Notes: generated by a model from the letters alone, not told the origin. A stretch of DNA of 64,000 bases from Clostridiales bacterium (GCA_015243575.1 CP042469.1:4430929-4494928); one strand, 5' to 3'. Shown: positions 45,980-55,240, counted from the first letter of the stretch. Numbers and translations: made by a program.

Positions 45980-47272
45980 ATGTGGGGATTAAATGAAAAA
46001 TTAGCTGCTCTTGAACGCAGCGGTCAAAAAATTCAGGCCAGTATTGTTGGCGCAGGACAAATGGGAAGAGGTATGGTAAGTCAGATGATGCTGATGAAGG
46101 GCATGTCTCCTGCCATCGTAGTCGATATTAATCCGGAACTTGCAAAGACAGCATATTTACATGCGGGGCTTAAAGAGGATGACATTCGCTTTGTTAAGAC
46201 GGTTGCTGAAGCCAATACATGGATGGAACAAGGAAAGTATATTTATACCGATAACGCAGACATTGCAGCAAAAGCAAATCTGATCCAGGTTGCCATCGAT
46301 GCCACAGGCGTTCCTGAAGTTGGTGCGAAATTTGCAGTCGACAGCATCAACCACAAGAAACATATTGTAATGTTAAATGTAGAAACCGACGTTGTAATCG
46401 GGCCTTATTTAAAGCAGCTTGCAGACAATGCGGGGGTTGTTTACACAGGTTCTGCCGGAGATGAACCCGGTGCCGTAAAAGAGCTCTACGACTTTGCTGA
46501 TGCGCTTGGCTTCGAAGTAAGGGTAATTGGTAAGGGAAAAAATAACGCTCTTGATCTGGATTGCAATCCGGACAGCCTCTATGAATATGCTACAGCAAGA
46601 GGTGTTAGTCCTAAGATGCAGACAGCTTTCAGCGATGGAACAAAGACAATGGTTGAAATGACAGCCATGGCAAACGCCACCGGATTTATTCCTGACGTAC
46701 GAGGCGGTCATGGTGCAGTCGCAACTGTAAAGGAACTTCCTGAGCTTTTCAGACTGAAGGAAGAGGGCGGAATTCTAAACCAGTATGGAGTCATTGACTA
46801 CATCAATGGTGTTGCTCCCGGTGTATTCCTCATCGTTTCCACAAGTCTGCCGGATGTTGTTCATGAAATGCAGTATCTGAGCATGGGACCTGGTCCAAAC
46901 TATGTGCTGTACAGACCATACCATCTGACTAGCCTTGAAACTCCGCTGTCAGCAGCACTGGCAGTCATCGATCATCAGCCCACAATCGTGCCTTCCTTTG
47001 GACTGGTAGCTGAAACAATCGCAGTAGCAAAGAAAGATCTGAAAGCTGGAGATATGCTTGATGGAATCGGCGGATTCACAGTTTACGGAACCTTCGAAAA
47101 AGCCGATGTTGCAAAGCAGCTTGGAGCGGTTCCTCTGGGATTGATCAACAAGAATACCAAGCTTCTGAAGGATGTTAAAAAGGGTGAACTTGTCACCTAT
47201 GATATGATTGAGCTGGACCAGAACTCATTGATCGTACAGCTTCGAAAGCTCCAGGATCGATTCTTCTTATAG
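45980..47272 (+). CDS. NAD(P)-dependent homoserine-dehydrogenase-like oxidoreductase with SAF domain
   Basis: This 430-residue protein has an N-terminal Rossmann fold (IVGAGQMGRGMV at about 23-34), a homoserine-dehydrogenase-like middle and a C-terminal SAF domain (about 345-415; AKKDLKAGDMLDGIGGFTVYG). Members act on sugar-acid or polyol derivatives and are often misnamed flagellar FlgA-like. It follows the glucitol PTS genes, where srlD would be expected, so it may oxidise the phosphorylated polyol. That role is an inference; it has no similarity to SDR-type SrlD. The start is ATG 45980 with AAAGGCAG upstream. Confidence 0.8.
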   Translation: MWGLNEKLAALERSGQKIQASIVGAGQMGRGMVSQMMLMKGMSPAIVVDINPELAKTAYLHAGLKEDDIRFVKTVAEANTWMEQGKYIYTDNADIAAKANLIQVAIDATGVPEVGAKFAVDSINHKKHIVMLNVETDVVIGPYLKQLADNAGVVYTGSAGDEPGAVKELYDFADALGFEVRVIGKGKNNALDLDCNPDSLYEYATARGVSPKMQTAFSDGTKTMVEMTAMANATGFIPDVRGGHGAVATVKELPELFRLKEEGGILNQYGVIDYINGVAPGVFLIVSTSLPDVVHEMQYLSMGPGPNYVLYRPYHLTSLETPLSAALAVIDHQPTIVPSFGLVAETIAVAKKDLKAGDMLDGIGGFTVYGTFEKADVAKQLGAVPLGLINKNTKLLKDVKKGELVTYDMIELDQNSLIVQLRKLQDRFFL

Positions 47273-47282
47273 GTAAAAAATT

Positions 47283-47326
47283 ACAAGGCACAGGTTCATC
47301 GATAATGGAATTTGTGCCTTGTTTAT
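47283..47326 (+). terminator. Intrinsic terminator after the SAF-domain gene
   Basis: ACAAGGCACA (47283-47292) pairs with TGTGCCTTGT (47312-47321), followed by TTATT. Confidence 0.75.
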
Positions 47327-47398
47327 TAGGGGTAACAAATCGGCGGGAGCTTCCGCTGAATTGGTCGAATGGGAATCGTAATAAATGGAGAAAAAATT

Positions 47399-48217
47399 AT
47401 GTATAAACTGATTGCTATGGATTTGGATGATACTTTGCTGAATGACTCCGGCACCATCAGTGAGCGGAATAAAGATGCAATACGCAGGGCTGAAGCGGCC
47501 GGCGTAAAAATAATAATTACTTCAGGAAGAAGCTATGCTTCCACAAAGCAGTTTATTCAGGAACTGGGACTTGCAGATCTCACCATCAGCCTGAATGGTG
47601 CATATATACAGGATCCAAGGGACGATCGGCTTGTAGGAGATTTTTCGATAGAAAAGGAAATCACTGGTAAATTGCTGAAGGCAATTGAGCCGTACGGAAT
47701 CCATGTAAATTTTTATAACGGAGAACACGTATATTGTCAGGAACCTACGGAGCATGCTTTGTATTATAGCCAATTAAACCGAATTGAGATCGATTATGTG
47801 GATTCGCTTTGGGAATTGAGTAAAAAGAAACCCGCAGGGAAATTGCTGCTGATTAATAATGAAGGTAAATTGGAGGCGATACGGGACCTGCTTCGTGAGA
47901 AATTCGGCGATCACTTAAATTTTCTGTTCTCAAAACCCTTTTTCCTTGAAATATTTGATCGGTCTACTTCTAAGGGAGCAGCACTGCTTAAGGTTGCCGA
48001 AATGTACGGGATCAAGCCGGAGGAAATTATCACTGTCGGTGACGGGGAAAATGATTTGTCTATGATCAAAATGGCAGGGATTGGAGCAGCAGTTTCCAAT
48101 GCGAAGGAAACGGTAAAACAGGCTGCTGATTATATTACGCTTTCCAATAATGAAAGCGGTGTTGCCCATCTCATTGAAAAATTTATACTGGGCAATACGG
48201 GAGACGTAGGGAGGTAA
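47399..48217 (+). CDS. Cof-type HAD-superfamily phosphatase
   Basis: This 272-residue protein starts MYKLIAMDLDDTLL (HAD motif I, Asp9 nucleophile and Asp11), has IITSGRS (motif II), a C2B cap and VGDGENDLSMI (motif IV). Such enzymes dephosphorylate sugar phosphates or flavin intermediates with broad specificity. It ends 6 bp before acoA, whose GGGAGG lies within its last codons, so it is cotranscribed with the aco genes. GGAG precedes ATG 47399. Confidence 0.9.
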   Translation: MYKLIAMDLDDTLLNDSGTISERNKDAIRRAEAAGVKIIITSGRSYASTKQFIQELGLADLTISLNGAYIQDPRDDRLVGDFSIEKEITGKLLKAIEPYGIHVNFYNGEHVYCQEPTEHALYYSQLNRIEIDYVDSLWELSKKKPAGKLLLINNEGKLEAIRDLLREKFGDHLNFLFSKPFFLEIFDRSTSKGAALLKVAEMYGIKPEEIITVGDGENDLSMIKMAGIGAAVSNAKETVKQAADYITLSNNESGVAHLIEKFILGNTGDVGR

Positions 48218-48223
48218 AATAAA

Positions 48224-49288
48224 ATGGCAAAGGAAAAAATGATAGAAAACGGTAAAACAGCGAAAATGCAAATAAAAGGACAGGGTATGACTGAGAAGGA
48301 ACTTGACGCCGCACAACAAGGCAAGGGACAGGAGACTCTCAGCAAAGAACTGCTTGAAGATATGTATATTAAAATGCTGCACACCAGGCTGTTTGAAGAA
48401 AAGGTAGCATACTTTTTCTCCATGGGCATGGTACACGGAACGACCCACCTTTATGTGGGGGAAGAAGCCTCAGCGGTGGGAGCTTGCAGCGCCCTTGAAG
48501 TGGAAGACCTGATCACAAGTACGCACAGAGGCCACGGCCACTGCATCGGAAAGGGAATCGATCTGAACAAGATGATGGCAGAACTTCTGGGAAAAGAAAC
48601 AGGATACTGCAAAGGAAAGGGCGGCTCCATGCACATCGCCGACCTGACCCGAGGAAACATTGGAGCCAACGGAGTGGTCGGCGGAGGTCACGCCATCTCG
48701 GTAGGAGCAGCACTGACCTTGAGAATGAAGAAGCAGGATAATGTGGTGCTGTGCTTCTTCGGAGACGGAGCATCCAACGAAGGAAGCTTTCATGAAGCGC
48801 TGAACCTGGCGTCAGTGTGGAAGCTGCCGGTAATCTTCCTGTGTGAAAATAACCTGTATGGAATGTCGGTTCCGGTAAGCAAATCCATGAACGTGCAGGA
48901 TGTAGCGGTAAGAGCAGCGGCTTATGGAATCGAGGGGCGTGTGGTGGATGGAAACGACGCCATCGCAGTATATCATGCAGTAAAAGAAGCGAAAGAATAC
49001 GTAAAAGAAAACGGACCGATCCTCATCGAGGCAAAGACATACCGCTGGCTGGGCCATTCCAAGAGCGATGCCAACGTGTATCGAACCAAGGAAGAGATCG
49101 CATCGTGGAAAGAAAAGTGCCCCATCAAGAGGCTGAGAAAGTACCTGGAAGAAGCAGGCATCAGCACAGCAGAAGAGCTGGACAGCATTGAAAAACAAGC
49201 CAAAGAGGACATCGATAAGGCGGTGGAGTTTGCCCAAAACAGCCCTTACCCCTCACTGGATACCATAATGGACGACGTATACGCATAA
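48224..49288 (+). CDS. acoA: Acetoin/pyruvate dehydrogenase-type E1 alpha subunit
   Basis: E1 alpha binds thiamine diphosphate and, with E1 beta, decarboxylates acetoin or a 2-oxoacid and acylates lipoyl-E2. The ThDP motif is [20 protein letters not shown] through to ENN (about 185-213). The phosphate-loop stretch [12 protein letters not shown] and the C-terminal [15 protein letters not shown] are as in AcoA. It carries an unusual N-terminal extension of about 40 residues before [14 protein letters not shown]. Substrate (acetoin versus pyruvate) cannot be fixed from sequence; acetoin is favoured by AcoA-like features and the lipoyl-E3. Confidence 0.85.
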   Translation: MAKEKMIENGKTAKMQIKGQGMTEKELDAAQQGKGQETLSKELLEDMYIKMLHTRLFEEKVAYFFSMGMVHGTTHLYVGEEASAVGACSALEVEDLITSTHRGHGHCIGKGIDLNKMMAELLGKETGYCKGKGGSMHIADLTRGNIGANGVVGGGHAISVGAALTLRMKKQDNVVLCFFGDGASNEGSFHEALNLASVWKLPVIFLCENNLYGMSVPVSKSMNVQDVAVRAAAYGIEGRVVDGNDAIAVYHAVKEAKEYVKENGPILIEAKTYRWLGHSKSDANVYRTKEEIASWKEKCPIKRLRKYLEEAGISTAEELDSIEKQAKEDIDKAVEFAQNSPYPSLDTIMDDVYA

Positions 49289-49374
49289 AAAGGACAGAAT
49301 ACGAAGGCAAAATGAGAAGCAGAGAGAAGTCCGGAAGGAAATGCAGCAGAAGCCTTCAGAAAGGAAGAAAGAAA

Positions 49375-50367
49375 ATGAGTGAAATAACATACGCACAGGC
49401 GATCAAAGAAGCAATGAGCGAGGAAATGAGACGGGACGAGAACGTGTTCCTGATGGGAGAAGACGTAGGACTCTATGGAGGAGCCTTCGGCGTATCCGTA
49501 GGAATGTTTGAAGAATTCGGAGAAGAGAGAGTAAGAGATACGCCGATCTCCGAGGCAGTAATCGCCGGAGCAGCGGCCGGAGCAGCAGTAACAGGAATGC
49601 GTCCCATCGCAGAAATTATGTTCAGTGACTTTACGACGATCTCCATGGATCAGCTGGTGAACCAGGCAGCCAAGATGAGATACATGTTCGGAGGAAAGGC
49701 GAAAGTACCGATGGTGCTGAGAACACCGGGAGGATCAGGAACCGGAGCAGCAGCCCAGCACTCCCAGAGTCTGGAAGCATGGTTCTGCCATGTACCAGGG
49801 CTGAAGGTGGTAATTCCCTCCACACCATATGATGCAAAGGGATTACTGAAGGCCGCAATCCGGGATGATAACCCTGTGATCTTCATCGAGCAGAAGCTTC
49901 TTTACCGGAGAAAGGGAGAAGTGCCGGAGGGCGACTATATCATCGAGCTTGGGAAGGCCGACGTAAAGAGAGAAGGAAAAGACGTAACCATCATCAGCTA
50001 CGGAAGGATGATACCCCCCTGCCTAAAGGTAGCAGAGGAACTTGCAGCAGAAGGAATTGACGTAGAAGTGGTAGACCCAAGAACCCTGCTTCCGCTGGAC
50101 AAAGATACCCTGATTCAGTCAGCAAAGAAGACAGGAAGAGTGCTGATCGTCCATGAAGCAGTACAGACCGGAGGCTTTGGAGGAGAGATTGCGGCAGTGC
50201 TTGCAGACAGCGAAGCCTTCTACTACCTGGATGCACCCATCAAGCGGCTTGGAGGACTGGATATCCCAATCCCATATTGCCCGGAGCTAGAGAAAAACGC
50301 AGTGCCGACCGAAGAGAAAATCAAAGAAGCGATCAAGACGCTCATGAAGGGCAGCGCCAAAGCGTAA
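49375..50367 (+). CDS. acoB: Acetoin/pyruvate dehydrogenase-type E1 beta subunit
   Basis: This 330-residue transketolase-like E1 beta begins [29 protein letters not shown] and has [13 protein letters not shown] and the [16 protein letters not shown] stretch near the end. It forms the alpha2beta2 heterotetramer with AcoA. I start at ATG 49375 with AAGGAAG upstream; 21 open codons precede it (from ATG 49312) without homology. The 212-bp gap to acoC holds no gene but ends in an AAGGCAAGG / CCTTGCCT hairpin (about 50530-50560) just before the acoC ribosome site. Confidence 0.87.
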   Translation: MSEITYAQAIKEAMSEEMRRDENVFLMGEDVGLYGGAFGVSVGMFEEFGEERVRDTPISEAVIAGAAAGAAVTGMRPIAEIMFSDFTTISMDQLVNQAAKMRYMFGGKAKVPMVLRTPGGSGTGAAAQHSQSLEAWFCHVPGLKVVIPSTPYDAKGLLKAAIRDDNPVIFIEQKLLYRRKGEVPEGDYIIELGKADVKREGKDVTIISYGRMIPPCLKVAEELAAEGIDVEVVDPRTLLPLDKDTLIQSAKKTGRVLIVHEAVQTGGFGGEIAAVLADSEAFYYLDAPIKRLGGLDIPIPYCPELEKNAVPTEEKIKEAIKTLMKGSAKA

Positions 50368-50579
50368 AAAAGCCTGAGGCAGGAGGCTGGGACCGTCAGA
50401 GTACGGCGAGCATAAGCGTAGACTGCCGTGTGACACAAAATGGAGAAGAGCATGGTGGACAGATTGAATGCAGCCACGAGGAGCGCGCAGGCCGGTCAAT
50501 ACAGCGGATAAGAAGGACCGAGAGAGAAGGCAAGGGTTATGGAAAAGATGACCTTGCCTGTTAGGTAGGAGGGAAGAAC

Positions 50580-52187
50580 ATGGCGACAGAAATCATCATG
50601 CCGAAAGCCGGGATGGCCATGGAGGAAGGAACCATCCTCAAGTGGCTGAAGGCAGAGGGAGAAGCAGTAGAACAGGGAGAACCGCTGCTGGAAATCCTGA
50701 CAGATAAGGTAAATATGGAAGTGGAGGCCCAGGTATCCGGGACACTGATTAAGATATTGAAACAGGAAGGGGAGGTCGTCCCCGTCATAACGAACATCGG
50801 ATATATCGGCGAGGCAGGAGAGGCTGCACCGGAGGCAGGAGCAGGAACCGGGCCAGTGATCTCCCAGACCACAGGTTCACCGGAGGCAGCCATCGCAAAG
50901 ACAGCCGCAGCCGAAGCAGAAAAGGCAGAGGCCTCCGAAATAGCTGCGGGAACAGGAACTGGCATATCCCCAAGGCACAGCGGCGTAGGAATCCTGCCAG
51001 AGGATCGGGAAAGTGCAGACCCGAGAGGAATGGCAGGAAACCGGGTAATCGCCGAAAGTGAAGCGGAAAGATCTGATGCGGCATCAAATTTCTCCGGCAA
51101 AATAGCTGCAACGCCCGCTGCAAAGCGAATGGCAGCAGAGCGAAACATCAACCTCAGCCTTGTAAGGGGAAGCGGCGCGAACGGAGAAATCTACGCAAAG
51201 GATGTAGAAGAATATAGAAGCGTGGTCATTAGTCCGCTGGCAAGAAGAGCGGCGGAAGCGGAAGGGCTGGACGTAAACGAACTTACAGGAAGCGGATACG
51301 GAGGAAAGATCCTGCTGCAGGATGTGGCATCAAAGCTTGCTTTCCGGAATGCAGAAAGAGAAGGCGGACAGCCGGCAGCCGCTGCAGCACCAGGAGCAAA
51401 TGCCTCAGCCGCGGGTTCGGCAACAGGATATTCATCTGGTGCAGCAGCGTCAGGAAGCCTTGCAGCAGGCCAGATGACAGCAGACGGCAAGGAGATTGCA
51501 GAAGTGGTTTCCTACAGCGGAATCCGTAAGGTGATAGGAGACCGTATGGTGCAGAGCAAGTTCACCGCGCCCCACCTGTATTTCAGTCAGAGAGTTAATC
51601 TTGAAAAGCTGCTGGAAGTAAGAAAACAGATCAACGAAGCCCAGGAGAAAAAGACCTCAGTAACAGACTACATCGCAAAGGCAGTCGTAAAGACCCTGAA
51701 GAAATATCCGGACTTCAACGTATCCCTGATGGGAGACAAGATCGTAAGATACGGGAGCATCAACATCGGAATCGCAGTGGCAGCACCTGGAGGACTGATC
51801 GTACCAGTGATCAAGAATGCAAATGACAAATCGGTGGTCGAGCTGTCAATGGAAGCAGGGACCTTATTTGAAAAGGCAAGAGCAGGCAAGCTGAAGCAGG
51901 AAGAGTATACAGGAGGAACCTTCACAATATCCAATCTGGGAATGTTCGGTATCGACAACTTTACGGCAATCATCAATCAGCCGGAAGTGGGAATCCTTGC
52001 AGTAAGCGCAACGAAGGACGAAGCAGTGGTTGTCAAGGATGAGTCGGGAAACAAGGTGATCGCCATCAAACCGATGATGAACATAACCCTGACAGCAGAT
52101 CACAGGGTGGTGGATGGTCTCATCGCAGCACAATTTGTGACAGAAATTCAGAGACTACTTGAAAATCCAATAGAGCTGCTGATTTAG
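50580..52187 (+). CDS. acoC: Dihydrolipoamide acyltransferase E2 with two peripheral-subunit-binding domains
   Basis: E2 is the core of the complex and carries the acyl group on a lipoyl-lysine. Residues 1-80 are a lipoyl domain with the lipoylated Lys43 in TDKVNMEV. After an Ala/Glu linker come two consecutive E1/E3-binding domains, about 176-212 (ATPAAKRMAAERNINLSLV and GSGANGEIYAKDV) and 216-253 (ISPLARRAAEAEGLDVNEL and GSGYGGKILLQDV). The catalytic domain (about 305-535) ends with TADHRVVDG. Most E2 chains have a single binding domain. AGGAGGGAAG precedes the ATG. Confidence 0.9.
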   Translation: MATEIIMPKAGMAMEEGTILKWLKAEGEAVEQGEPLLEILTDKVNMEVEAQVSGTLIKILKQEGEVVPVITNIGYIGEAGEAAPEAGAGTGPVISQTTGSPEAAIAKTAAAEAEKAEASEIAAGTGTGISPRHSGVGILPEDRESADPRGMAGNRVIAESEAERSDAASNFSGKIAATPAAKRMAAERNINLSLVRGSGANGEIYAKDVEEYRSVVISPLARRAAEAEGLDVNELTGSGYGGKILLQDVASKLAFRNAEREGGQPAAAAAPGANASAAGSATGYSSGAAASGSLAAGQMTADGKEIAEVVSYSGIRKVIGDRMVQSKFTAPHLYFSQRVNLEKLLEVRKQINEAQEKKTSVTDYIAKAVVKTLKKYPDFNVSLMGDKIVRYGSINIGIAVAAPGGLIVPVIKNANDKSVVELSMEAGTLFEKARAGKLKQEEYTGGTFTISNLGMFGIDNFTAIINQPEVGILAVSATKDEAVVVKDESGNKVIAIKPMMNITLTADHRVVDGLIAAQFVTEIQRLLENPIELLI

Positions 52188-52299
52188 TACAGAGCATTCT
52201 AATTAGGATATTCCCATATACGATGTACCAGGATGCTGACCGGTTGACATTTGATTTCAGTCGGTCAGTACACTAGTAGGAGTGAGAGGAGGGCAATTC

Positions 52300-54075
52300 A
52301 TGGCAACAGAAATCATCATGCCGAAGGCCGGAATGGCCATGGAGGAAGGAACCATCGTCAAATGGCTGAAGGCCGAGGGCGATGTGGTCGAACAGGGAGA
52401 ACCCCTGCTTGAGATATTGACCGACAAGGTAAACATGGAAGTGGAGGCGCAGGTATCAGGAACCCTGCTGAAAATATTAAAGCAGGAGGGCGATGTGGTG
52501 CCGGTCATCCAGACCATCGGATATATCGGAGCACCGGGAGAAATTCTGGAAGAGGCAAAGGCAGAAAATACACCTTCAAAAGAGGTGACAGTGAAGAATG
52601 AAACATCAAACGGAAATCCTTCTTCGGCAGCGGCTGGTGATAGCATAGCTTCCGGAGGAGCCGCAGCGACAAACGGGAACGCATCAAAAGAAACCGGATA
52701 TGACGTGGTGGTCATCGGCGGCGGACCGGCAGGATATGTGGCAGCAATCAAAGCAGCCCAGCTGGGCGGGAAGGTTGCACTGGTGGAACAGGATGTGGTG
52801 GGAGGAACCTGCCTGAACCGGGGATGCATACCGACGAAGACATATCTGAAAAACGCAGAAATTCTGGACACCATAAGACATGCGTCACAGCGAGGAATTC
52901 ATCTTGCGGGAGCAGAGGTCAGCCTTGATATGGATCGGATCGTAGCAGTAAAAAATGAAGTGGTGAAGACCCTGACAACAGGCGTAGCCGGATTGCTTCG
53001 AAGCTATGGTGTGACCACATATCATGGAATTGGCAGAATCACCAGGGAAAAGAAGGTAAGTGTAGACGGCAAAGAACTACTGGAAACAAAAAATATCATC
53101 ATAGCGGGAGGCTCAAATCCATCAAGACTAAAGATTCCAGGAATGGAAAGCAGCCTTGTGCTGACAAGTGACGAGATCCTGGATCTTAAGGAAGTACCAA
53201 AGCATCTGGCCATTATTGGCGGAGGAGTTATTGGAATCGAGCTGGCCACAGTATTTGCAGCCTATGGAAGCAAGGTAACCATCATCGAGCTGGAGGACCG
53301 GCTGGCACCGTTTATGGACGGAGAGATTTCAGCAGAACTGAGGAAGTATGCGGAGAAAAAGGGCATCATTCTGATGACAGGAACCAAGCTGGAGAAGCTG
53401 GAAGAAAGAGATGGAACGCTTCTGATCACAACGGATAAAGAAGTGCTTGAAGCAGATAAGGCCCTGCTGTCCATTGGACGTGTGGCGGATCTTGAGGCAC
53501 TGGGGGAACTGGAGCTGGAAACAGAGCGAGGCAAGATCAAGGTCAACGAACGCATGGAGACCAGCGAAGCAGGAGTCTATGCGGCAGGAGATATCACCGG
53601 AAAGCTGATGCTTGCCCACGCAGCGTTCAAGATGGGAGAAATCGCCGCCGCCAACGCTATGGGAGGCAAAGAAGCCGTAGACCTGCGGTATACACCAAGC
53701 GCGATCTATACCTCACCGGAAATCGGAAGTGTGGGACTGACAGAAGAGGCTGCAAAAGCGAAATATGAGGTATCGGTTGGAAAATTTTACTTCGGAGCCA
53801 ACGGAAGAGCGTTGGCATCAGGAGAAGGAACCGGATTTGTAAAGGTTCTTGCAGACAAGAAATATGGGCAGATCCTGGGAGTTCACATCGTGGGGCCTGC
53901 GGCAGCAGAACTGATCAATGAAGCAGCGGCCCTGATGAGCATGGAAATCACAGTCCACGAGCTTTCCGAGATCATCCACGGCCATCCGACCTTTTCGGAG
54001 GCCCTGATGGAAGCCGCAGCCGACTGCCTGCAAAAGTGCATCCATAAGCCGCGCCCCAGCAAGTCGGGCCAGTAA
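52300..54075 (+). CDS. acoL: Lipoyl-domain dihydrolipoamide dehydrogenase (E3)
   Basis: E3 reoxidises the lipoyl arm with NAD+. Residues 1-80 are a lipoyl domain (Lys43) about 89 percent identical to that of acoC. A linker leads to a flavoprotein core with GGGPAGY (140-146), the redox disulfide GGTCLNRGCIPTK (Cys171/Cys176), an NAD loop GGGVIGIE and the C-terminal HGHPTFSEAL catalytic His. I start at ATG 52300 with GAGGAGGG; the GTG at 52282 is too close to the site. The last nine residues (KPRPSKSGQ) are encoded by an 81-bp GC-rich direct repeat, so the natural C-terminus was probably altered. Confidence 0.93.
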   Translation: MATEIIMPKAGMAMEEGTIVKWLKAEGDVVEQGEPLLEILTDKVNMEVEAQVSGTLLKILKQEGDVVPVIQTIGYIGAPGEILEEAKAENTPSKEVTVKNETSNGNPSSAAAGDSIASGGAAATNGNASKETGYDVVVIGGGPAGYVAAIKAAQLGGKVALVEQDVVGGTCLNRGCIPTKTYLKNAEILDTIRHASQRGIHLAGAEVSLDMDRIVAVKNEVVKTLTTGVAGLLRSYGVTTYHGIGRITREKKVSVDGKELLETKNIIIAGGSNPSRLKIPGMESSLVLTSDEILDLKEVPKHLAIIGGGVIGIELATVFAAYGSKVTIIELEDRLAPFMDGEISAELRKYAEKKGIILMTGTKLEKLEERDGTLLITTDKEVLEADKALLSIGRVADLEALGELELETERGKIKVNERMETSEAGVYAAGDITGKLMLAHAAFKMGEIAAANAMGGKEAVDLRYTPSAIYTSPEIGSVGLTEEAAKAKYEVSVGKFYFGANGRALASGEGTGFVKVLADKKYGQILGVHIVGPAAAELINEAAALMSMEITVHELSEIIHGHPTFSEALMEAAADCLQKCIHKPRPSKSGQ

Positions 54076-54125
54076 GGCCTGAATTGCGTGGGGGCCGGCA
54101 ATCCAGGGGCGTGGGCGGCTCCGGC
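54045..54125. repeat. 81-bp GC-rich direct repeat, copy 1
   Basis: It is identical to 54201-54281 except for two positions. It begins TAAGCCGCGCCCCAGCAAG inside the acoL coding region and includes its stop codon. The GC content is markedly higher than the flanks. Confidence 0.9.
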
Positions 54126-54200
54126 TTTTGAAAGTAGGAAAAGTAGAAAAGCCGAAAGCCCGCCAGCCATCGGGCAAGCCGAAGGCAAACTAGGCAAAGG

Positions 54201-54281
54201 TAAGCCGCGCCCCAGCAAGTCGGGCCAATAAGGCCGGAATTGCGTGGGGGCCGGCAATCCAGGGGCGTGGGCGGCTCCGGC
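54201..54281. repeat. 81-bp GC-rich direct repeat, copy 2
   Basis: Second copy, offset 156 bp from copy 1. Each copy ends with GCCGG...CCGGC arms that could fold. The 75 bp between copies is AG-rich and holds a GCCGAAAGCCCGCC / CGGGC inverted stretch. The 54076-54333 gap holds no gene. Confidence 0.9.
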
Positions 54282-54333
54282 GATCCAGAACCGGAATGAT
54301 TAATAATTGTTAAATTGAGAGGGAGAAGAACAT

Positions 54334-54594
54334 ATGCTGAGGAAAGAAATCGAAATTACAAACAAAACCGGACTTCATGCAAGGCCTGCAGCGGAATTTG
54401 TGAAGGAAGCTTCTAAGTTCGCATCTTCTGTGACCATAGAATTCAAAGGGAAAAAGCTTAATGCAAAGAGTATTCTTCATGTACTGTCGGCCGGTATCTC
54501 AGCCGGGAGCACCATCGTCCTTGCAACAGATGGAGAAGACGAGACAACGGCACTCGAAACGTTAGCGGAATTGATTGTAAATTTCAAGGAATAA
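54334..54594 (+). CDS. HPr phosphocarrier protein (copy 1)
   Basis: This is an 86-residue HPr. The active-site His15 lies in KTGLHARPAA and the regulatory Ser46 in NAKSILHVLSAG, so it can both accept phosphate from enzyme I and be phosphorylated by HPr kinase. It differs at about a quarter of positions from copy 2. GGGAGAAG precedes the ATG. It follows acoL and a repeat block, and is followed by a broken ptsI start, which indicates it arose by duplication of an HPr-ptsI unit. Confidence 0.95.
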   Translation: MLRKEIEITNKTGLHARPAAEFVKEASKFASSVTIEFKGKKLNAKSILHVLSAGISAGSTIVLATDGEDETTALETLAELIVNFKE

Positions 54595-54607
54595 TAGGAA
54601 CATTAAA

Positions 54608-54655
54608 GGGAGGTGGTGTGGCCTTCTAGTGGGATTGGCAATTGCAAAAGTAAAT
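54608..54655 (+). pseudogene. Remnant of a ptsI 5' end
   Basis: GGTGTGGCC (from 54614) and GGGATTGGCAATTGCAAAAG (positions 54631-54650) match the ptsI start at 55776-55811 (GGTGTGGCCTGTTC, GGGATTGGCGATTGCAAAAG). Between them one base is lost and a TAG appears, and the ATG is gone. Peptide traces GVA and GLAIAK survive in different frames. The position directly after HPr copy 1 mirrors ptsI after HPr copy 2. Confidence 0.75.
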
Positions 54656-54737
54656 TTGCTTAGCCGATGTTTCGTTGAACTTTACAATGGGGTAATATTA
54701 TTATATACTCATTGCAATGAAGTGTACGATAGTGAGT

Positions 54738-54786
54738 CTGCCGCTGGAAGGCGGAAGACCTCTATTAGGCGAGATGTCAGCGGCAG
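54738..54786 (+). other. Structured leader of the zinc-ribbon-like gene
   Basis: CTGCCGCTG (54738-54746) and CAGCGGCAG (54778-54786) form a perfect 9-bp stem around a 31-nt internal region, 60 bp before the next gene. No T run follows. Confidence 0.5.
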
Positions 54787-54845
54787 CAATAGAATCGAGC
54801 AGATGTATGCCGTATGAAATTCATGAATGAAAGGTGGCTGATAGA

Positions 54846-55172
54846 ATGGATATCACAAAGGTTAATATGGATTTGTTCTGCGAGACATGCAATGAGGAAA
54901 CCGTCCATGTCATCACGTACGCCGGACAGAAAATCATCAAAATTAACTGCACAAACTGCCACAGAGAATTCCATGCAAGCAAGGAAACAGCATTTGCCGC
55001 ATATACGGACGAAGTGATGCACAGGATTAAAACCAAGCCCGAACGAGTAAAGGAAGAAATCAAAAGCGCTCCGGTCAAGTCCGTCATGTCGATGCCGGGA
55101 AGACTGATTACTAAGTTTTTCCGGATCGAAAAAGAGTACAAAAGTATAAAAAAAGAATTGGATCAACGTTAA
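54846..55172 (+). CDS. Unrecognised 108-residue protein with a CxxC...CxxC zinc-ribbon-like motif
   Basis: CETC (near residue 12) and CTNC (near residue 36) form a four-Cys zinc-ribbon-like knuckle, followed by CHREFHAS and a basic helical C-terminus (KPERVKEEIK, KEYKSIKKEL). The ATG at 54846 has AAAGGTGG upstream. It sits between the ptsI remnant and the aco remnant, and a terminator follows at 55241. No membrane span or signal is present. I do not know its function. Confidence 0.65.
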   Translation: MDITKVNMDLFCETCNEETVHVITYAGQKIIKINCTNCHREFHASKETAFAAYTDEVMHRIKTKPERVKEEIKSAPVKSVMSMPGRLITKFFRIEKEYKSIKKELDQR

Positions 55173-55240
55173 AGAATTTGAGGGATAATAATTAATCTTA
55201 GTGGACACATTGAAACAATCAAAAGATAAGTAAATGAATT

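Noticed and set aside
50277-50564. 95-residue frame across the acoB-acoC gap
   Set aside because: It starts inside acoB, has no ribosome site and is extremely Arg/Glu/Gly-rich.
54629-54817. 62-residue frame starting MGLAIAKVN
   Set aside because: Its start is the ptsI remnant and the rest has no similarity or regular coding character. I treat it as part of a pseudogene.
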